DNA from: Halorussus ruber
GTDB lineage: Archaea > Halobacteriota > Halobacteria > Halobacteriales > Haladaptataceae
Assembly: GCF_004765785.1 (NCBI RefSeq)
Contig: NZ_SBIT01000002.1
Location: forward strand, 124,001 to 188,000
DNA: 64,000 nt
Reading direction: 5' to 3'
Below are positions 15,515 through 23,727 of this stretch, piece after piece. The notes below the pieces were generated by a model. The model worked only from the letters and a program-made list of their open reading frames with translations. It was not told the DNA's origin and searched no databases. Numbering within the stretch: the stretch's first letter is position 1; each line of letters begins with the position of its first letter. The position numbers and the translations under genes are program-made.

Positions 15515-17797
15515 ATGAACGACGACGGGACGTTCGGGCGTCAGCGCGGCGAGGGCGGCGGATTCGACGCGGCCCTCGTCACCGAGCAGTTGGGCCGCGA
15601 GAGCGCGACCTACGAGGCCTACACCGACGCGGCCCGCGACCTGCTGGCGACCGACCGGGAGTTCCGGGCCGCCCGCGAGACGTGGGAGACCTTCTTCGAG
15701 ACCAGCCACGGCGACGTGTTCGCCGACGTGGCGGTCGAAAACCCCCGAACTCGGCTGTTCGTTGACGCGCTCTACTACGACTTCGTGGTGGACCGCCTCG
15801 TCGCGCTCTGCGAGCGCGAGTTCGACTTCGCGCTCGCAAACCGGGAGTCCCGGGCGAACACCGACGCGCTGTCGGTCGAGTTCGGCGCGTTGCACTCCCG
15901 CGTGGCGAGCGCCGGAGACATCGCCGACCCGCTCCCCGACGAACTCGGCGCGGACGCTCTCCGAGACGCCGACACCGAGTTTCTGCGGACCCTCTACGAG
16001 AGCGTCGTCTCGCGAGAACTCCGACTCGCGCTCGGCGAGTACTACACGCCCCGCGGCGTCGCCGAACTCGCCGTGGACGCGCTCGACGTGGCGAACTCCC
16101 GCGTGGCGGCCCCCGAGAACGCGACCTTCCTCGACCCCGGATGCGGGTCCGGGGTCTTCCTCGCGGTCTGCATCGACGAGAAGATTTCCGCGATGCAGGG
16201 CGCAGCTTCTCCCGAGGAAATCGTGGACGCCGTGACCTCCTCGGTGGTCGGCATCGACCTCAACCCGGTCGCGGTCAAGAGCGCGAAACTGAACTACCTG
16301 CTGTCGCTTCTACCCGTCCTCGAAGACGCCGACCTCGACAGCGTCGAACTCCCGGTCTTCCTCACCGACGCCCTCGGACTGGCCCACGACGGCCCCATCT
16401 CGTTCGCGGGCGAAGCCTTCGAGCCGACCGCCGACTACCTCGTCGGGAACCCGCCGTGGATTCCGTGGAGTCGCCTCTCGGAGACCACGAAGCGGCGCTG
16501 GCGCGAGACCTACGCCGACGAGGAGGACCTCGATTTGCTCCCCCACGAGGGGCTGGACTCCCGGCTCGGCCACGCCAACGACGACATCTCGCTCCCCTAC
16601 GTCTGGGTCTGCATCGACCGCTATCTGACCGAGGAGGGCGGCGCGAGTTTCGTCCTCAAGCGCGACGTGACCAAGGGTCCGGCGGGGAGACTCCTCCGGA
16701 CGCTCCGAGTCGGCGACCGACCGCTCGCGCTCGACCGAATCCACGACTTCAACAAACTCCGGCCCTTCGGCGAGCAGGTCGGCGCGAACGCCGCGATTTA
16801 CGCGCTCCGGGCCGACGCCGACCACTCCTTTCCGGTCGATGGGACCTCGTGGACCGAGCGCGCCGAGTCGCCCGGTGACTCCGGTCCCGACCCGACCCCC
16901 GACTTCGCCACCGCCGAGGAGATGCGCGAGACCCTCGCCACCGAGGAGGTCGGCGTCGTCCCGGTGGACGAGGAGGACACCGAGTCGGCGTGGATACGCG
17001 CCGACGCCGAGCGCGCCGCCCTCGGCGAGTGTGCCCACCAAATCCGCCACGGGGTGAAAGACGACGCCCAAGACGTGTTCTCGATTTCCCGCGAGGAGGT
17101 GGGTGACCTCGAACCGGACCTGATTTACCCCTACCTCAAGTCGCGCCACGTCGTCAAGTACGGCCTCTTCGGCCACGAACTCCGGCTGGTTCCCCTCCGG
17201 AAGGCCAACGAGGACAACGAGGCGGAACTCCGCGAGCAGTACCCCGAGACGTATCAATACCTCAGAACCCACCGCGAGGCGCTCGAAAATCGGTCCTCGT
17301 CGTGGCTGGAGAAGGGGCCGTTCTACAACGTCTTCGGTCTCGGCGAGTACACGTGGCGCGACTACAAGGTAGTCTGGTGCCGACTCGGGTTCAAGCCCCA
17401 CTTCGCGGTCGTCTCGACCGTCGAGGACGACGACGTGGGCGAGAAGCAAGTCGTGCCGGGAGACCACTTCATGTTCGTCGGCACCGATTCGGAGGCCGAG
17501 GCCCACTTCCTCTGCGCCCTGCTCAACTCGGCGGTCTACCAGCGGTCGCTCGACGGCGTGGCCTCCGAGGGGAAGGCCAGCCTCTCGAAGACGGTGGTCT
17601 CGCGCCTCGACCTCCCCGAGTGGGAGGGCACCGAGGTCCAGCGCCGACTCGCCGACCTCTCGATGGCGGCCCACGAAATCGTGCCCGAATACACCGACAC
17701 CTCCAAGCGAGCGTACAACAAGCGGACGATTCCCGAGCTGGAGGCGGTACAGGCCGAAATCGACAGTCTCGTGGAGAATCTTGTCGCCGAAGCGTAA
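15515..17797 (+). CDS. Class I SAM-dependent DNA (adenine-N6) methyltransferase, Eco57I/PglX-like, no visible nuclease
   Basis: The protein is 760 residues. An N-terminal helical region (about 1-165) has no D-xn-ExK nuclease motif that I can see. The methyltransferase core has LGEYYTPRGVAELAVD (174-188), motif I LDPGCGSGVFL (206-216), GIDLNPVAVKSAKLNYLL and the catalytic NPPW (312-315) of N6-adenine enzymes. The C-terminal half (YPYLKSRHV, YTWRDYKVVWCRLGF, FLCALLNSAVYQRSL) resembles target-recognition regions of type IIG and BREX PglX enzymes. No restriction or phage-exclusion partner lies beside it. It may be an orphan epigenetic methyltransferase or the remaining part of a defence system. 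A TATA-like atttaaataa lies 28-36 nt upstream. Confidence 0.87.
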   Translation: MNDDGTFGRQRGEGGGFDAALVTEQLGRESATYEAYTDAARDLLATDREFRAARETWETFFETSHGDVFADVAVENPRTRLFVDALYYDFVVDRLVALCEREFDFALANRESRANTDALSVEFGALHSRVASAGDIADPLPDELGADALRDADTEFLRTLYESVVSRELRLALGEYYTPRGVAELAVDALDVANSRVAAPENATFLDPGCGSGVFLAVCIDEKISAMQGAASPEEIVDAVTSSVVGIDLNPVAVKSAKLNYLLSLLPVLEDADLDSVELPVFLTDALGLAHDGPISFAGEAFEPTADYLVGNPPWIPWSRLSETTKRRWRETYADEEDLDLLPHEGLDSRLGHANDDISLPYVWVCIDRYLTEEGGASFVLKRDVTKGPAGRLLRTLRVGDRPLALDRIHDFNKLRPFGEQVGANAAIYALRADADHSFPVDGTSWTERAESPGDSGPDPTPDFATAEEMRETLATEEVGVVPVDEEDTESAWIRADAERAALGECAHQIRHGVKDDAQDVFSISREEVGDLEPDLIYPYLKSRHVVKYGLFGHELRLVPLRKANEDNEAELREQYPETYQYLRTHREALENRSSSWLEKGPFYNVFGLGEYTWRDYKVVWCRLGFKPHFAVVSTVEDDDVGEKQVVPGDHFMFVGTDSEAEAHFLCALLNSAVYQRSLDGVASEGKASLSKTVVSRLDLPEWEGTEVQRRLADLSMAAHEIVPEYTDTSKRAYNKRTIPELEAVQAEIDSLVENLVAEA

Positions 17798-19780
17798 CTA
17801 CGCGGTCTCGTACTCCCGCTCGTAAATCTCGTCGATTTGGTCGGCGAACCGCTCCAGGATGTTGCGGCGCTTCTTCTTCATCGTCGGGGTCAGCAGGTCG
17901 TTGTCCTCGGTGAACTCCTCGCCGACGACGCGGTACTGCTTGATCTGCTCGTGGGACTCGAATCGCTGGTTGACCGCCTCGACCTCCTCGTCTATCCACG
18001 CCTTCACGCGGTCGTCTCGGGCGAGTTCCCGGTCGTCGTCGGGCAGGTCGATGCCCTTCTGGTCGGCCCGGTGGCGGACCTCGTCGAAGTTCGGGACCAC
18101 GAGCGCGGAGACGAACTTGTGGCCGTCGCCGACCACCATGACCTGCTCGATGATGTCGCAGGGCGCGAAGGCGTCCTCGATGGGGCCGGGCGCGACGTTC
18201 TTCCCTGTCGAGAGGACCAGCAGTTCCTTGGCGCGCTCCTCGAAGGCGATGTAGCCGTCGGGCCGGAGTTCCACGATGTCGCCGGTTCGGAACCAGCGCT
18301 CGCCGTCGTCCTCGGTGAACGCCCGGTCGGTCGCGTCGGGCATCTCCCAGTAGCCGTCGGTCACTTGGGGTCCCCGCACGAGGAGTTCGCCGACTTCGCC
18401 CTCGGCGTCGTCGAAGATTTCCTGCGAGACGGTCGAGGAATCGACTTTCACCGCCGCGTCGGTGACCGGCGGGCCGATAGTGCCGACTTTCGGCTCCTCG
18501 GGCGGGTTGACCGAGATGACCGGCGAGGTCTCGGTCAGGCCGTAGCCCTCCAGAATCGGCAGGCCCATCCCGTGATAGAGCGCGCAGAGGTCCGCCGAGA
18601 GGCTTCCGCCGCCCGAGATGAGGAAGTCGATGTTGCCCCCGAGCCCCTTCCGGACCTTCCGGAAGACGAGTTTGTCGGCGACGGCGCGCTTGGCCCGGAG
18701 CGCGAGGCCGGGACTCTCGGCCTCGAAGTACTCGCGGCCGACCTCGGTCGCCCACTCGAACAGGCGCTCCGAGAAGTCCGAGGACTCGGCCTGCTCGCGG
18801 ATGGCGTCGTACATTCGCTCGTAGACTCGCGGGACGCTGGTCCCCGTGGTTGGTTGGACCTGCTGGAAGTCCTCCTGAATCGTCTCGGGATTTTCGGCGT
18901 AGGCCACGGTCGCGCCCGCCGCGAACATCAGGAAGTGGCCCGCGAGTCGCTCGAAGACGTGGGCGAGGGGCAGGAAGGAGACGGTACTGGACTCCTCGCT
19001 GATGGTCGGCAAGTCGCCCTTGTCGGGCCGGGGACCGAACCGCTTGTAGCACTGGTTGACGTTCGACCGGAAGTTCCAGTGGGTCAGTCTGACGCCCTTG
19101 GGCTGGCCGGTCGTACCCGAGGTGTAGATGAGCGTGGCCAAGTCGTCGGGGTCGCGGGCGTCGAGCCACGACTCGTACTCCTCGCGGTCGAAGGCCTCGC
19201 TGCCGCGCTCGTAGAGGTCGCCGAGGGTCAGGACCTCGAAGTCGGCGTCCGCTGCGGTCTCATCCCCTTCTCCTGCGATTTCGTCCATCACGACCGCGAA
19301 TTCGAGGTCCAGCGAGTCTTGGACCGACACCACGCGGTCGAGCAACTCGGCGTTCTCCACGACCACGCCGTCAGCGTCGGGGTCGCCCAGCAGGTACTCG
19401 ACTTGGTTGGGCGAGGACCCGCGGTACACGGTCGTCACGACCGCTCCCGCCGCCAGCAGGCCGAAGTCGGATTGGGCCCACTCCATCCGGGTGTCGGCGA
19501 AGATACCCACGCGGTCGTCGGCCTCGACGCCCAACTCGCGGAACCCGGTCGCCAGCGACCGGACGATATCGCGCATCTCGGCGTAGGACAGCGACCGGAA
19601 CTGGCCGTCCGCCGCCGCGGCGAACGCCGACCCCGCCAGCGACCGGTCGTAGACGCCGCCCTTGTACTGCTGGGCCGGACGGTTCTCGTGTCGGGACGCG
19701 CTCTCCTCGAACAGTCGCGCCATCGTGGACCGACCGACCACCTCGTCTTCGTACGCTCGTTCGGCGTCACGCCATTCCAT
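17798..19780 (-). CDS. Long-chain acyl-CoA synthetase (AMP-forming)
   Basis: The protein is 660 residues, the normal size for long-chain fatty acyl-CoA ligases. The AMP-binding P-loop-like motif TLIYTSGTTGQPKGVRLTH is clear, followed by GYGLTETSPVIS (A5) and WFRTGDIVELRPDGYI (A7). Next come ERAKELLVLSTGKNVAPG (hinge) and LTPTMKKKRRNILERF, with the C-terminal catalytic Lys region. It activates fatty acids with ATP and CoA in the cytoplasm, feeding beta-oxidation. It is tail-to-tail with the methyltransferase gene with no base between the two stop codons. Confidence 0.92.
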   Translation of the reverse strand: MEWRDAERAYEDEVVGRSTMARLFEESASRHENRPAQQYKGGVYDRSLAGSAFAAAADGQFRSLSYAEMRDIVRSLATGFRELGVEADDRVGIFADTRMEWAQSDFGLLAAGAVVTTVYRGSSPNQVEYLLGDPDADGVVVENAELLDRVVSVQDSLDLEFAVVMDEIAGEGDETAADADFEVLTLGDLYERGSEAFDREEYESWLDARDPDDLATLIYTSGTTGQPKGVRLTHWNFRSNVNQCYKRFGPRPDKGDLPTISEESSTVSFLPLAHVFERLAGHFLMFAAGATVAYAENPETIQEDFQQVQPTTGTSVPRVYERMYDAIREQAESSDFSERLFEWATEVGREYFEAESPGLALRAKRAVADKLVFRKVRKGLGGNIDFLISGGGSLSADLCALYHGMGLPILEGYGLTETSPVISVNPPEEPKVGTIGPPVTDAAVKVDSSTVSQEIFDDAEGEVGELLVRGPQVTDGYWEMPDATDRAFTEDDGERWFRTGDIVELRPDGYIAFEERAKELLVLSTGKNVAPGPIEDAFAPCDIIEQVMVVGDGHKFVSALVVPNFDEVRHRADQKGIDLPDDDRELARDDRVKAWIDEEVEAVNQRFESHEQIKQYRVVGEEFTEDNDLLTPTMKKKRRNILERFADQIDEIYEREYETA

Positions 19781-19843
19781 ACCATCCCATCAGAACCCCG
19801 AACCATTAAGCTACTCCCGAACTTCCGGGGCGTTCAACCGCGT

Positions 19844-21103
19844 TTATTCGGTCTCGCCCGGGGAAGTTATCTCCTCGCGGGTGACCTCCCGTCCGAGGTC
19901 TGCCGAACGATAGATGCCCTCGATGATGGCCATCGACTCCAGCGCGAGGTCGGCGGTCGGCAGCGGAGCTTTGTGCCCGGCCAGCGACTCGACCCAGTGG
20001 TAGAGGGGGTCGGGCCAGAGATTCACCTCGTACGCCTGCTCGCCGCGCTCGCCGTCGAGGTACTGCTGGCGGAAGAGGTACTCTTCGAGGTCCGCACTCG
20101 CTCGCATCTCCACGTCGCCGACCGTCGAGAAGTACTCGAAGGGGTCGAGGCGGACCCCGCCCGCGGTGCCGACCACGGCGCTCGACTCGTCGTCTAAGTA
20201 GCGCGACCAACTCGTCCGGACCGTGAGGACCGACCCGTCCTCGAAGGTGACGAAGGCCGCCGCCACGTCCTCCACGTCGTAGCCAGACGCTTCGAGGCGC
20301 TCGGCGTACTCGGGGTCGGCGGCCGCGGCGACTCGCTCGGGCACGGTCTGGAAGGTTTCGCCGCGGACGCGCTCGACGGTGGGGGGTCCCGCGGACGAGG
20401 AGTCGTCGGCAGGCGAATCGCCGGACGAATCCATCAGGTAGAGAAGCTGTCCGATGGTGTAGCTCCCCAAATCGAGGACGACCCCGCCGCCCGCGGCGTC
20501 CTCGCGGACGAACGCCGGGGAGCCGTAGCCGTCGACGTAGGGCGTCCCGCGGCGGCGCGCGCCGAGTCTGACCTCCTCGGGATTGCCGTCTCCGGCGAAG
20601 GCGAACCCCGGCGACCGGGCCGCGAGGCCGTGGTAAATCTCGCCGAGTTCGCCCGCGTCGGCGAGTGCTTTGGCGGCCCGCGCGTCCTTGGTATAGAGGA
20701 GCTGGTTCTGGACCGCGAGTCGGTTGCCGGTCCGGTCGGCGGCGTCGGCCATCCGGCGCGCGTCGGCGTAGCTGTCGGCCATCGGCTTCTCGCAGAAGAC
20801 GTGAACCCCGGCCTCCAGCGCGTCCACCGCGATGTCGGCGTGGAGCGTCGCGTGGACGCAGACGTTCACGGCGTCCAACTCGGCGGCGTCGAGCATCTCG
20901 GCGTGGGTCGGGTAGCTCTCGGCGCGGTACTCCTCGGCGAGCGCTTGGGCCTTCGGTTCGTCTACGTCGGCGACCGCCGCGATTTCCGCGCCGGGAATCC
21001 GGTCGTAGCGCGCCGCGTGGTTCCGACCGCGGTTGCCAGCGCCCACGAGGCCGATTTTGACTGGTTCGGTAACGTTCGCGTCGGTGGTTGTTTCCGTACC
21101 CAT
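19844..21103 (-). CDS. Gfo/Idh/MocA-family NAD(P)-dependent oxidoreductase
   Basis: The protein is 419 residues from the ATG at 21103; an in-frame ATG at 21124 would add seven hydrophobic residues of no obvious value. The Rossmann motif KIGLVGAGNRGRNHAARYD comes first. It is followed by the family signature VFCEKPMADSYADARRM (Glu-Lys-Pro) and a C-terminal beta-sheet domain with GGGVVLDLGSYTIGQLLYL. Members oxidise or reduce sugars, inositols and related polyols. The substrate is unknown, and there are no sugar-metabolism neighbours. Confidence 0.85.
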   Translation of the reverse strand: MGTETTTDANVTEPVKIGLVGAGNRGRNHAARYDRIPGAEIAAVADVDEPKAQALAEEYRAESYPTHAEMLDAAELDAVNVCVHATLHADIAVDALEAGVHVFCEKPMADSYADARRMADAADRTGNRLAVQNQLLYTKDARAAKALADAGELGEIYHGLAARSPGFAFAGDGNPEEVRLGARRRGTPYVDGYGSPAFVREDAAGGGVVLDLGSYTIGQLLYLMDSSGDSPADDSSSAGPPTVERVRGETFQTVPERVAAAADPEYAERLEASGYDVEDVAAAFVTFEDGSVLTVRTSWSRYLDDESSAVVGTAGGVRLDPFEYFSTVGDVEMRASADLEEYLFRQQYLDGERGEQAYEVNLWPDPLYHWVESLAGHKAPLPTADLALESMAIIEGIYRSADLGREVTREEITSPGETE

Positions 21104-21202
21104 CAGGAGTAGGAAACCCGACAACGCCCCGTTATAAACCGATAACGGCTATCAGAAATCGGAGGGGCGTCGGGAATGTCGTACTACATTGACGGTTAGC
21201 TG

Positions 21203-21280
21203 CTAGGGAGTACCGTCGTTGCGAGTGGTCGGGTTCCTGTAGAGGAGGTATCCCATCGCAATCAGGGACACGGCGACTGA
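21203..21280 (-). pseudogene. 3' remnant of the membrane-protein gene split by the IS200/605 element
   Basis: Reading from the right end of the transposon, the minus strand encodes SVAVSLIAMGYLLYR (a membrane helix), then NPTTRNDGTP and TAG at 21203. There is no start of its own. The gene on the other side of the element (22971-23519) has five helices and ends exactly at the transposon edge, so this is most likely its original sixth helix and C-terminus. Confidence 0.55.
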
Positions 21281-21281
21281 C

Positions 21282-21420
21282 ATCCTCCCACGGCTAAAGC
21301 CGTGGGGTTCCCCCACTGGGGGTTGAACCCACGGAAACGGAGAGGTTCGCAGGTTCGTCGTCGCGTGGGACGATGACCTGCGTTTCGGGCTGTGCCAGTA
21401 CAGCCCCCGCCTCGGACAGC
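21282..21420 (-). ncRNA. Putative reRNA/omega-RNA scaffold at the tnpB 3' end
   Basis: TnpB proteins use a guide RNA transcribed from the 3' end of tnpB through the right end of the element. Here the tnpB stop (21294) lies inside the right-end hairpin, and a second GC-rich hairpin sits at 21309-21321, as expected for the scaffold. The guide would begin at the flanking host DNA below 21281 (minus strand gtcagtcgccgtgtcc). The 5' limit given is a guess, and transcription is inferred from the family. Confidence 0.4.
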
Positions 21421-22448
21421 GGTTTCGAGAACTTGCCCAAGGCTCGTTTGCCGATATTCAGCGCACCGTTCTTGTCCGCGTTATCGTCCAATCCACACAC
21501 GGGACACTCAAAGCGCCCTTGCGTCTCTCGGGCGCCCTCGCAGGCGCACCGATTGCACGTCTTCGACGTGTCGTATTCTTCGACCAACTGCACGCCGATA
21601 CCCGCGTCGTGGGCCTTGTACTCAATGTAGTCCAACAGGCGGGCGAACGGCATCTTGTGGGTCTTGTCGTTGACGTACCGCCCCTTGTCGTTGTCCTTGC
21701 GAATCCCGCCGAGGTCGCCCACGACGATAACCGCGTTCCGTTCTTCGGCGTCCTCTACGAGCTGGCGAGCAATCTTGTGGAGGCGGTCGTCCACCTTCCG
21801 TGCCTCGGCGTCACCGATACGCTCGACCACCTGCTGTCCCTGTCGGGCTTTGGCTTTCCCGATGGACTTGCGGAGTTGCTTGTAGTGTTCGCGGATACGA
21901 CGGACTTCCCCGCCGTAGAAGGTGGTTTTGCGGTCGGAGAGGAACACGCATGTAGCAACCCACCGTGCACCCATGTCGATAGCCAGTACGTCGTCGTACT
22001 CGTCTTGAACGGTCACAGACCGCTTGACGACGAGGTGGACGTACCAGTCACCGTCACGGCGCACTAACTCGCTGTCCCGAATGTCGCCCTCACGGATGAG
22101 TTGTTCGTCCTTGTCTGGGACGTGGGCAGGACACCAAATCGAGTTCCCCCGTCCCCGGTCTGGGTCGTAGACGGGGACTTTCATCCACCACGATGAGAGA
22201 ACGGTGTCCTCGTCGTAGGCCACGTCGAACACGTCATTGCGAAGGACGACGGGTTGGTCGGTGTCGGGGTTCGGGTCTTTCTGTCGCTGGACTTTCGACG
22301 CTTGCTGGTCGGTTGCAGAGTACAGGTCGGCGTCTCCGCCGTGTACCTCGGTCTGGAACGCCTCGTACTCACGGGCGAGCAGGTCAGCCTTCCTGTTAGT
22401 CAGCGAGTGGAGTTTGACCCGCACCGTGGTCGAGACGGTCCGTTGCAT
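21294..22448 (-). CDS. tnpB: TnpB-type RNA-guided nuclease (IS605 accessory protein)
   Basis: The protein is 384 residues. It has RuvC-I AIDMGARWVATCV (D158), a RuvC-II region AVIVVGDLGGIR (243-250), a zinc ribbon with C298/C301 and C315/C318 (CNRC, CPVC) and RuvC-III DDNADKNGALNI (D325 likely). In canonical TnpB the RuvC-II motif carries a catalytic Glu directly before Asp-Leu; here that place is Gly (G244). The enzyme may therefore use another acidic residue or be impaired. It starts 2 nt after the tnpA stop, so the two are coupled. It helps retain the element by cutting the donor site. Confidence 0.9.
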   Translation of the reverse strand: MQRTVSTTVRVKLHSLTNRKADLLAREYEAFQTEVHGGDADLYSATDQQASKVQRQKDPNPDTDQPVVLRNDVFDVAYDEDTVLSSWWMKVPVYDPDRGRGNSIWCPAHVPDKDEQLIREGDIRDSELVRRDGDWYVHLVVKRSVTVQDEYDDVLAIDMGARWVATCVFLSDRKTTFYGGEVRRIREHYKQLRKSIGKAKARQGQQVVERIGDAEARKVDDRLHKIARQLVEDAEERNAVIVVGDLGGIRKDNDKGRYVNDKTHKMPFARLLDYIEYKAHDAGIGVQLVEEYDTSKTCNRCACEGARETQGRFECPVCGLDDNADKNGALNIGKRALGKFSKPLSEAGAVLAQPETQVIVPRDDEPANLSVSVGSTPSGGTPRL

Positions 22449-22450
22449 GG

Positions 22451-22840
22451 CTACTCGCCTGCTTGGGCGTCGATGTACTCCTCAATAACCTCGCTGGATA
22501 CGTCGCCCGCACTGGAAACGAAGTACGAGCGCGTCCACAGAGACGGGAGGCCGAAGTCGAACTCGTCGCGGAGGTGGCGCGAGGAGTAGCCTTTGACCTG
22601 TTGCATTATCTTGTTCGGGGCGAGCGTCGGGTCGCCCGTGATGAACAGGTGTACGTGGTCGGGGCGAATCGCCAACTCCAAGATTTCGAGGTCGAGTTCG
22701 TCAGCCTTGTCCTCGATGAGTTCTTCAAGACGGTCGCGTGCCTCGCCCTCAAGCACCGATTTGCGGTATTTCGGGCACCAGATGAAGTGGTACTGGAGTT
22801 TGTGGACGTTGGTACGTTCCCTGTCGAATCCACGAGGCAT
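22451..22840 (-). CDS. tnpA: IS200-type Y1 transposase TnpA
   Basis: The protein is 129 residues from the ATG at 22840; an upstream in-frame GTG at 22864 would add eight residues. The HUH motif HVHLFI (H62, H64) and the catalytic tyrosine in VIEEYIDAQ (Y122) are present. The Tyr is in the C-terminal helix, as in IS200/IS605 transposases, which move single-stranded DNA. All catalytic residues are intact, so the element may still be mobile. It is followed directly by tnpB. Confidence 0.92.
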   Translation of the reverse strand: MPRGFDRERTNVHKLQYHFIWCPKYRKSVLEGEARDRLEELIEDKADELDLEILELAIRPDHVHLFITGDPTLAPNKIMQQVKGYSSRHLRDEFDFGLPSLWTRSYFVSSAGDVSSEVIEEYIDAQAGE

Positions 22841-22970
22841 CGCCAGTATATAGATATCTCTCACCTAAAGGTGTTACGCAAGCATCTACCCCCCGGCCGT
22901 GGCTACGAGCGTGGATAGATTCCCAGTTGTCGGCTTCATCCCACCCCTGAAGGAGTGGGCTTTCGCCTCA

Positions 22971-23519
22971 CTATCGCTGTAATTCGACGGTCGGAAACCA
23001 GTCCGGGACTCGCCCGTTTTTCAGGCTGACAACGTATAGCAGTATCCACGTCCCCGAGAACACGAGTAGTGGAACCCCGACGAAGCGGATGGGAGCGGGT
23101 TTCCGGAAGAACGCCAGTCCGAAAGCCCCAGTCCCCATCGTGTACGGGAGCGGACTGAGCCAGAGGAGATACGGGACTCTGGGTACCGGACGAACCAGCA
23201 GGGTCAGGAGACCGCTCACGAATAGAATCGGTGTGAGCGCCATCAGCGTGACGCCCACGGCCGCCAGCCGAGGAGCCTCGGAAGTCAGGCGGTGATAGAG
23301 GCCGAACAGAGCGACGAACGGGATTGCGAATCCGACGAGGTCGGGGAGTGCCGCAAAGAAAATAAAGCCAGCCCATCCCGGGAGTCTCGCCGGGGTCGTG
23401 AACCCGACGAAATCCGGAAAAGTCCGGATTAGCGACTGAATCGAGAGGTATCCGCCCGCAATCAGGAGGAGCGTCCCGGTTTTTTCTTCGAGCAACTCTC
23501 GTAGTTCCAAGCGAATCAT
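22971..23519 (-). CDS. Membrane protein, C-terminus cut off by the IS element
   Basis: The present open frame encodes 182 residues with five predicted membrane helices (for example GTLLLIAGGYLSIQSLI, VTLMALTPILFVSGLLTLLV and GVPLLVFSGTWILLYVV). It ends ...DWFPTVELQR with TAG at the very edge of the transposon. The sequence across the element (21203-21280) encodes one further helix in the same strand sense. The shortened protein may fold but would lose the last helix. I recognise no family. It has an ordinary haloarchaeal N-terminus with a clear ATG. Confidence 0.7.
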   Translation of the reverse strand: MIRLELRELLEEKTGTLLLIAGGYLSIQSLIRTFPDFVGFTTPARLPGWAGFIFFAALPDLVGFAIPFVALFGLYHRLTSEAPRLAAVGVTLMALTPILFVSGLLTLLVRPVPRVPYLLWLSPLPYTMGTGAFGLAFFRKPAPIRFVGVPLLVFSGTWILLYVVSLKNGRVPDWFPTVELQR

Positions 23520-23575
23520 CGTCAGTACTGTCCGACTACTATCCGTCGCTACATGTTAATCTTATTAATACAAAC

Positions 23576-23616
23576 GGCGTCGCCCCCGGTTCTGTGCGGG
23601 GCGGTGCGGCGACGCC
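23576..23616. repeat. Imperfect palindrome upstream of the membrane-protein gene
   Basis: GGCGTCGCC (23576-23584) and GGCGACGCC (23608-23616) are perfect 9-bp arms around a G/C-rich 23-nt loop containing GGGGCGGTGCGG. It sits 56 nt upstream of the membrane-protein start and may be a cruciform or an RNA hairpin. The loop resembles G-rich parts of family A and B elements, but I cannot place it in either. Confidence 0.4.
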
Positions 23617-23727
23617 TCGGAGTCGGTAATGGCTATCTCTGCCTCTCCAGAGACACCTCGAGACGCCAAGAGCAGACAACAAAACAATGACTAAAGTCAA
23701 CTATATAATTCTAGAAGAAAGAATTAC

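Larger units (their letters stand above)
21281..22970 (-). mobile_element. IS200/IS605-family insertion sequence (tnpA + tnpB)
   Basis: An element of about 1.69 kb carries tnpA then tnpB on the minus strand. The left end (near 22970) has the subterminal hairpin CCCACCCC-TGAA-GGAGTGGG (22940-22959, one mismatch). The right end has the perfect hairpin CCCACGGCT-AA-AGCCGTGGG (21287-21306) plus ccccc-act-ggggg (21309-21321). This family has no terminal inverted repeats and makes no target duplication, and none is seen. The edges are inferred from the hairpins and from where the interrupted reading frame resumes, so they may be off by a few bases. Confidence 0.85.

Noticed and set aside
15515-17797. 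Complete BREX or type IIG restriction system
   Set aside because: Neighbours are an antiporter and an acyl-CoA synthetase, and no nuclease, PglZ or BrxC-like gene is present in the window.
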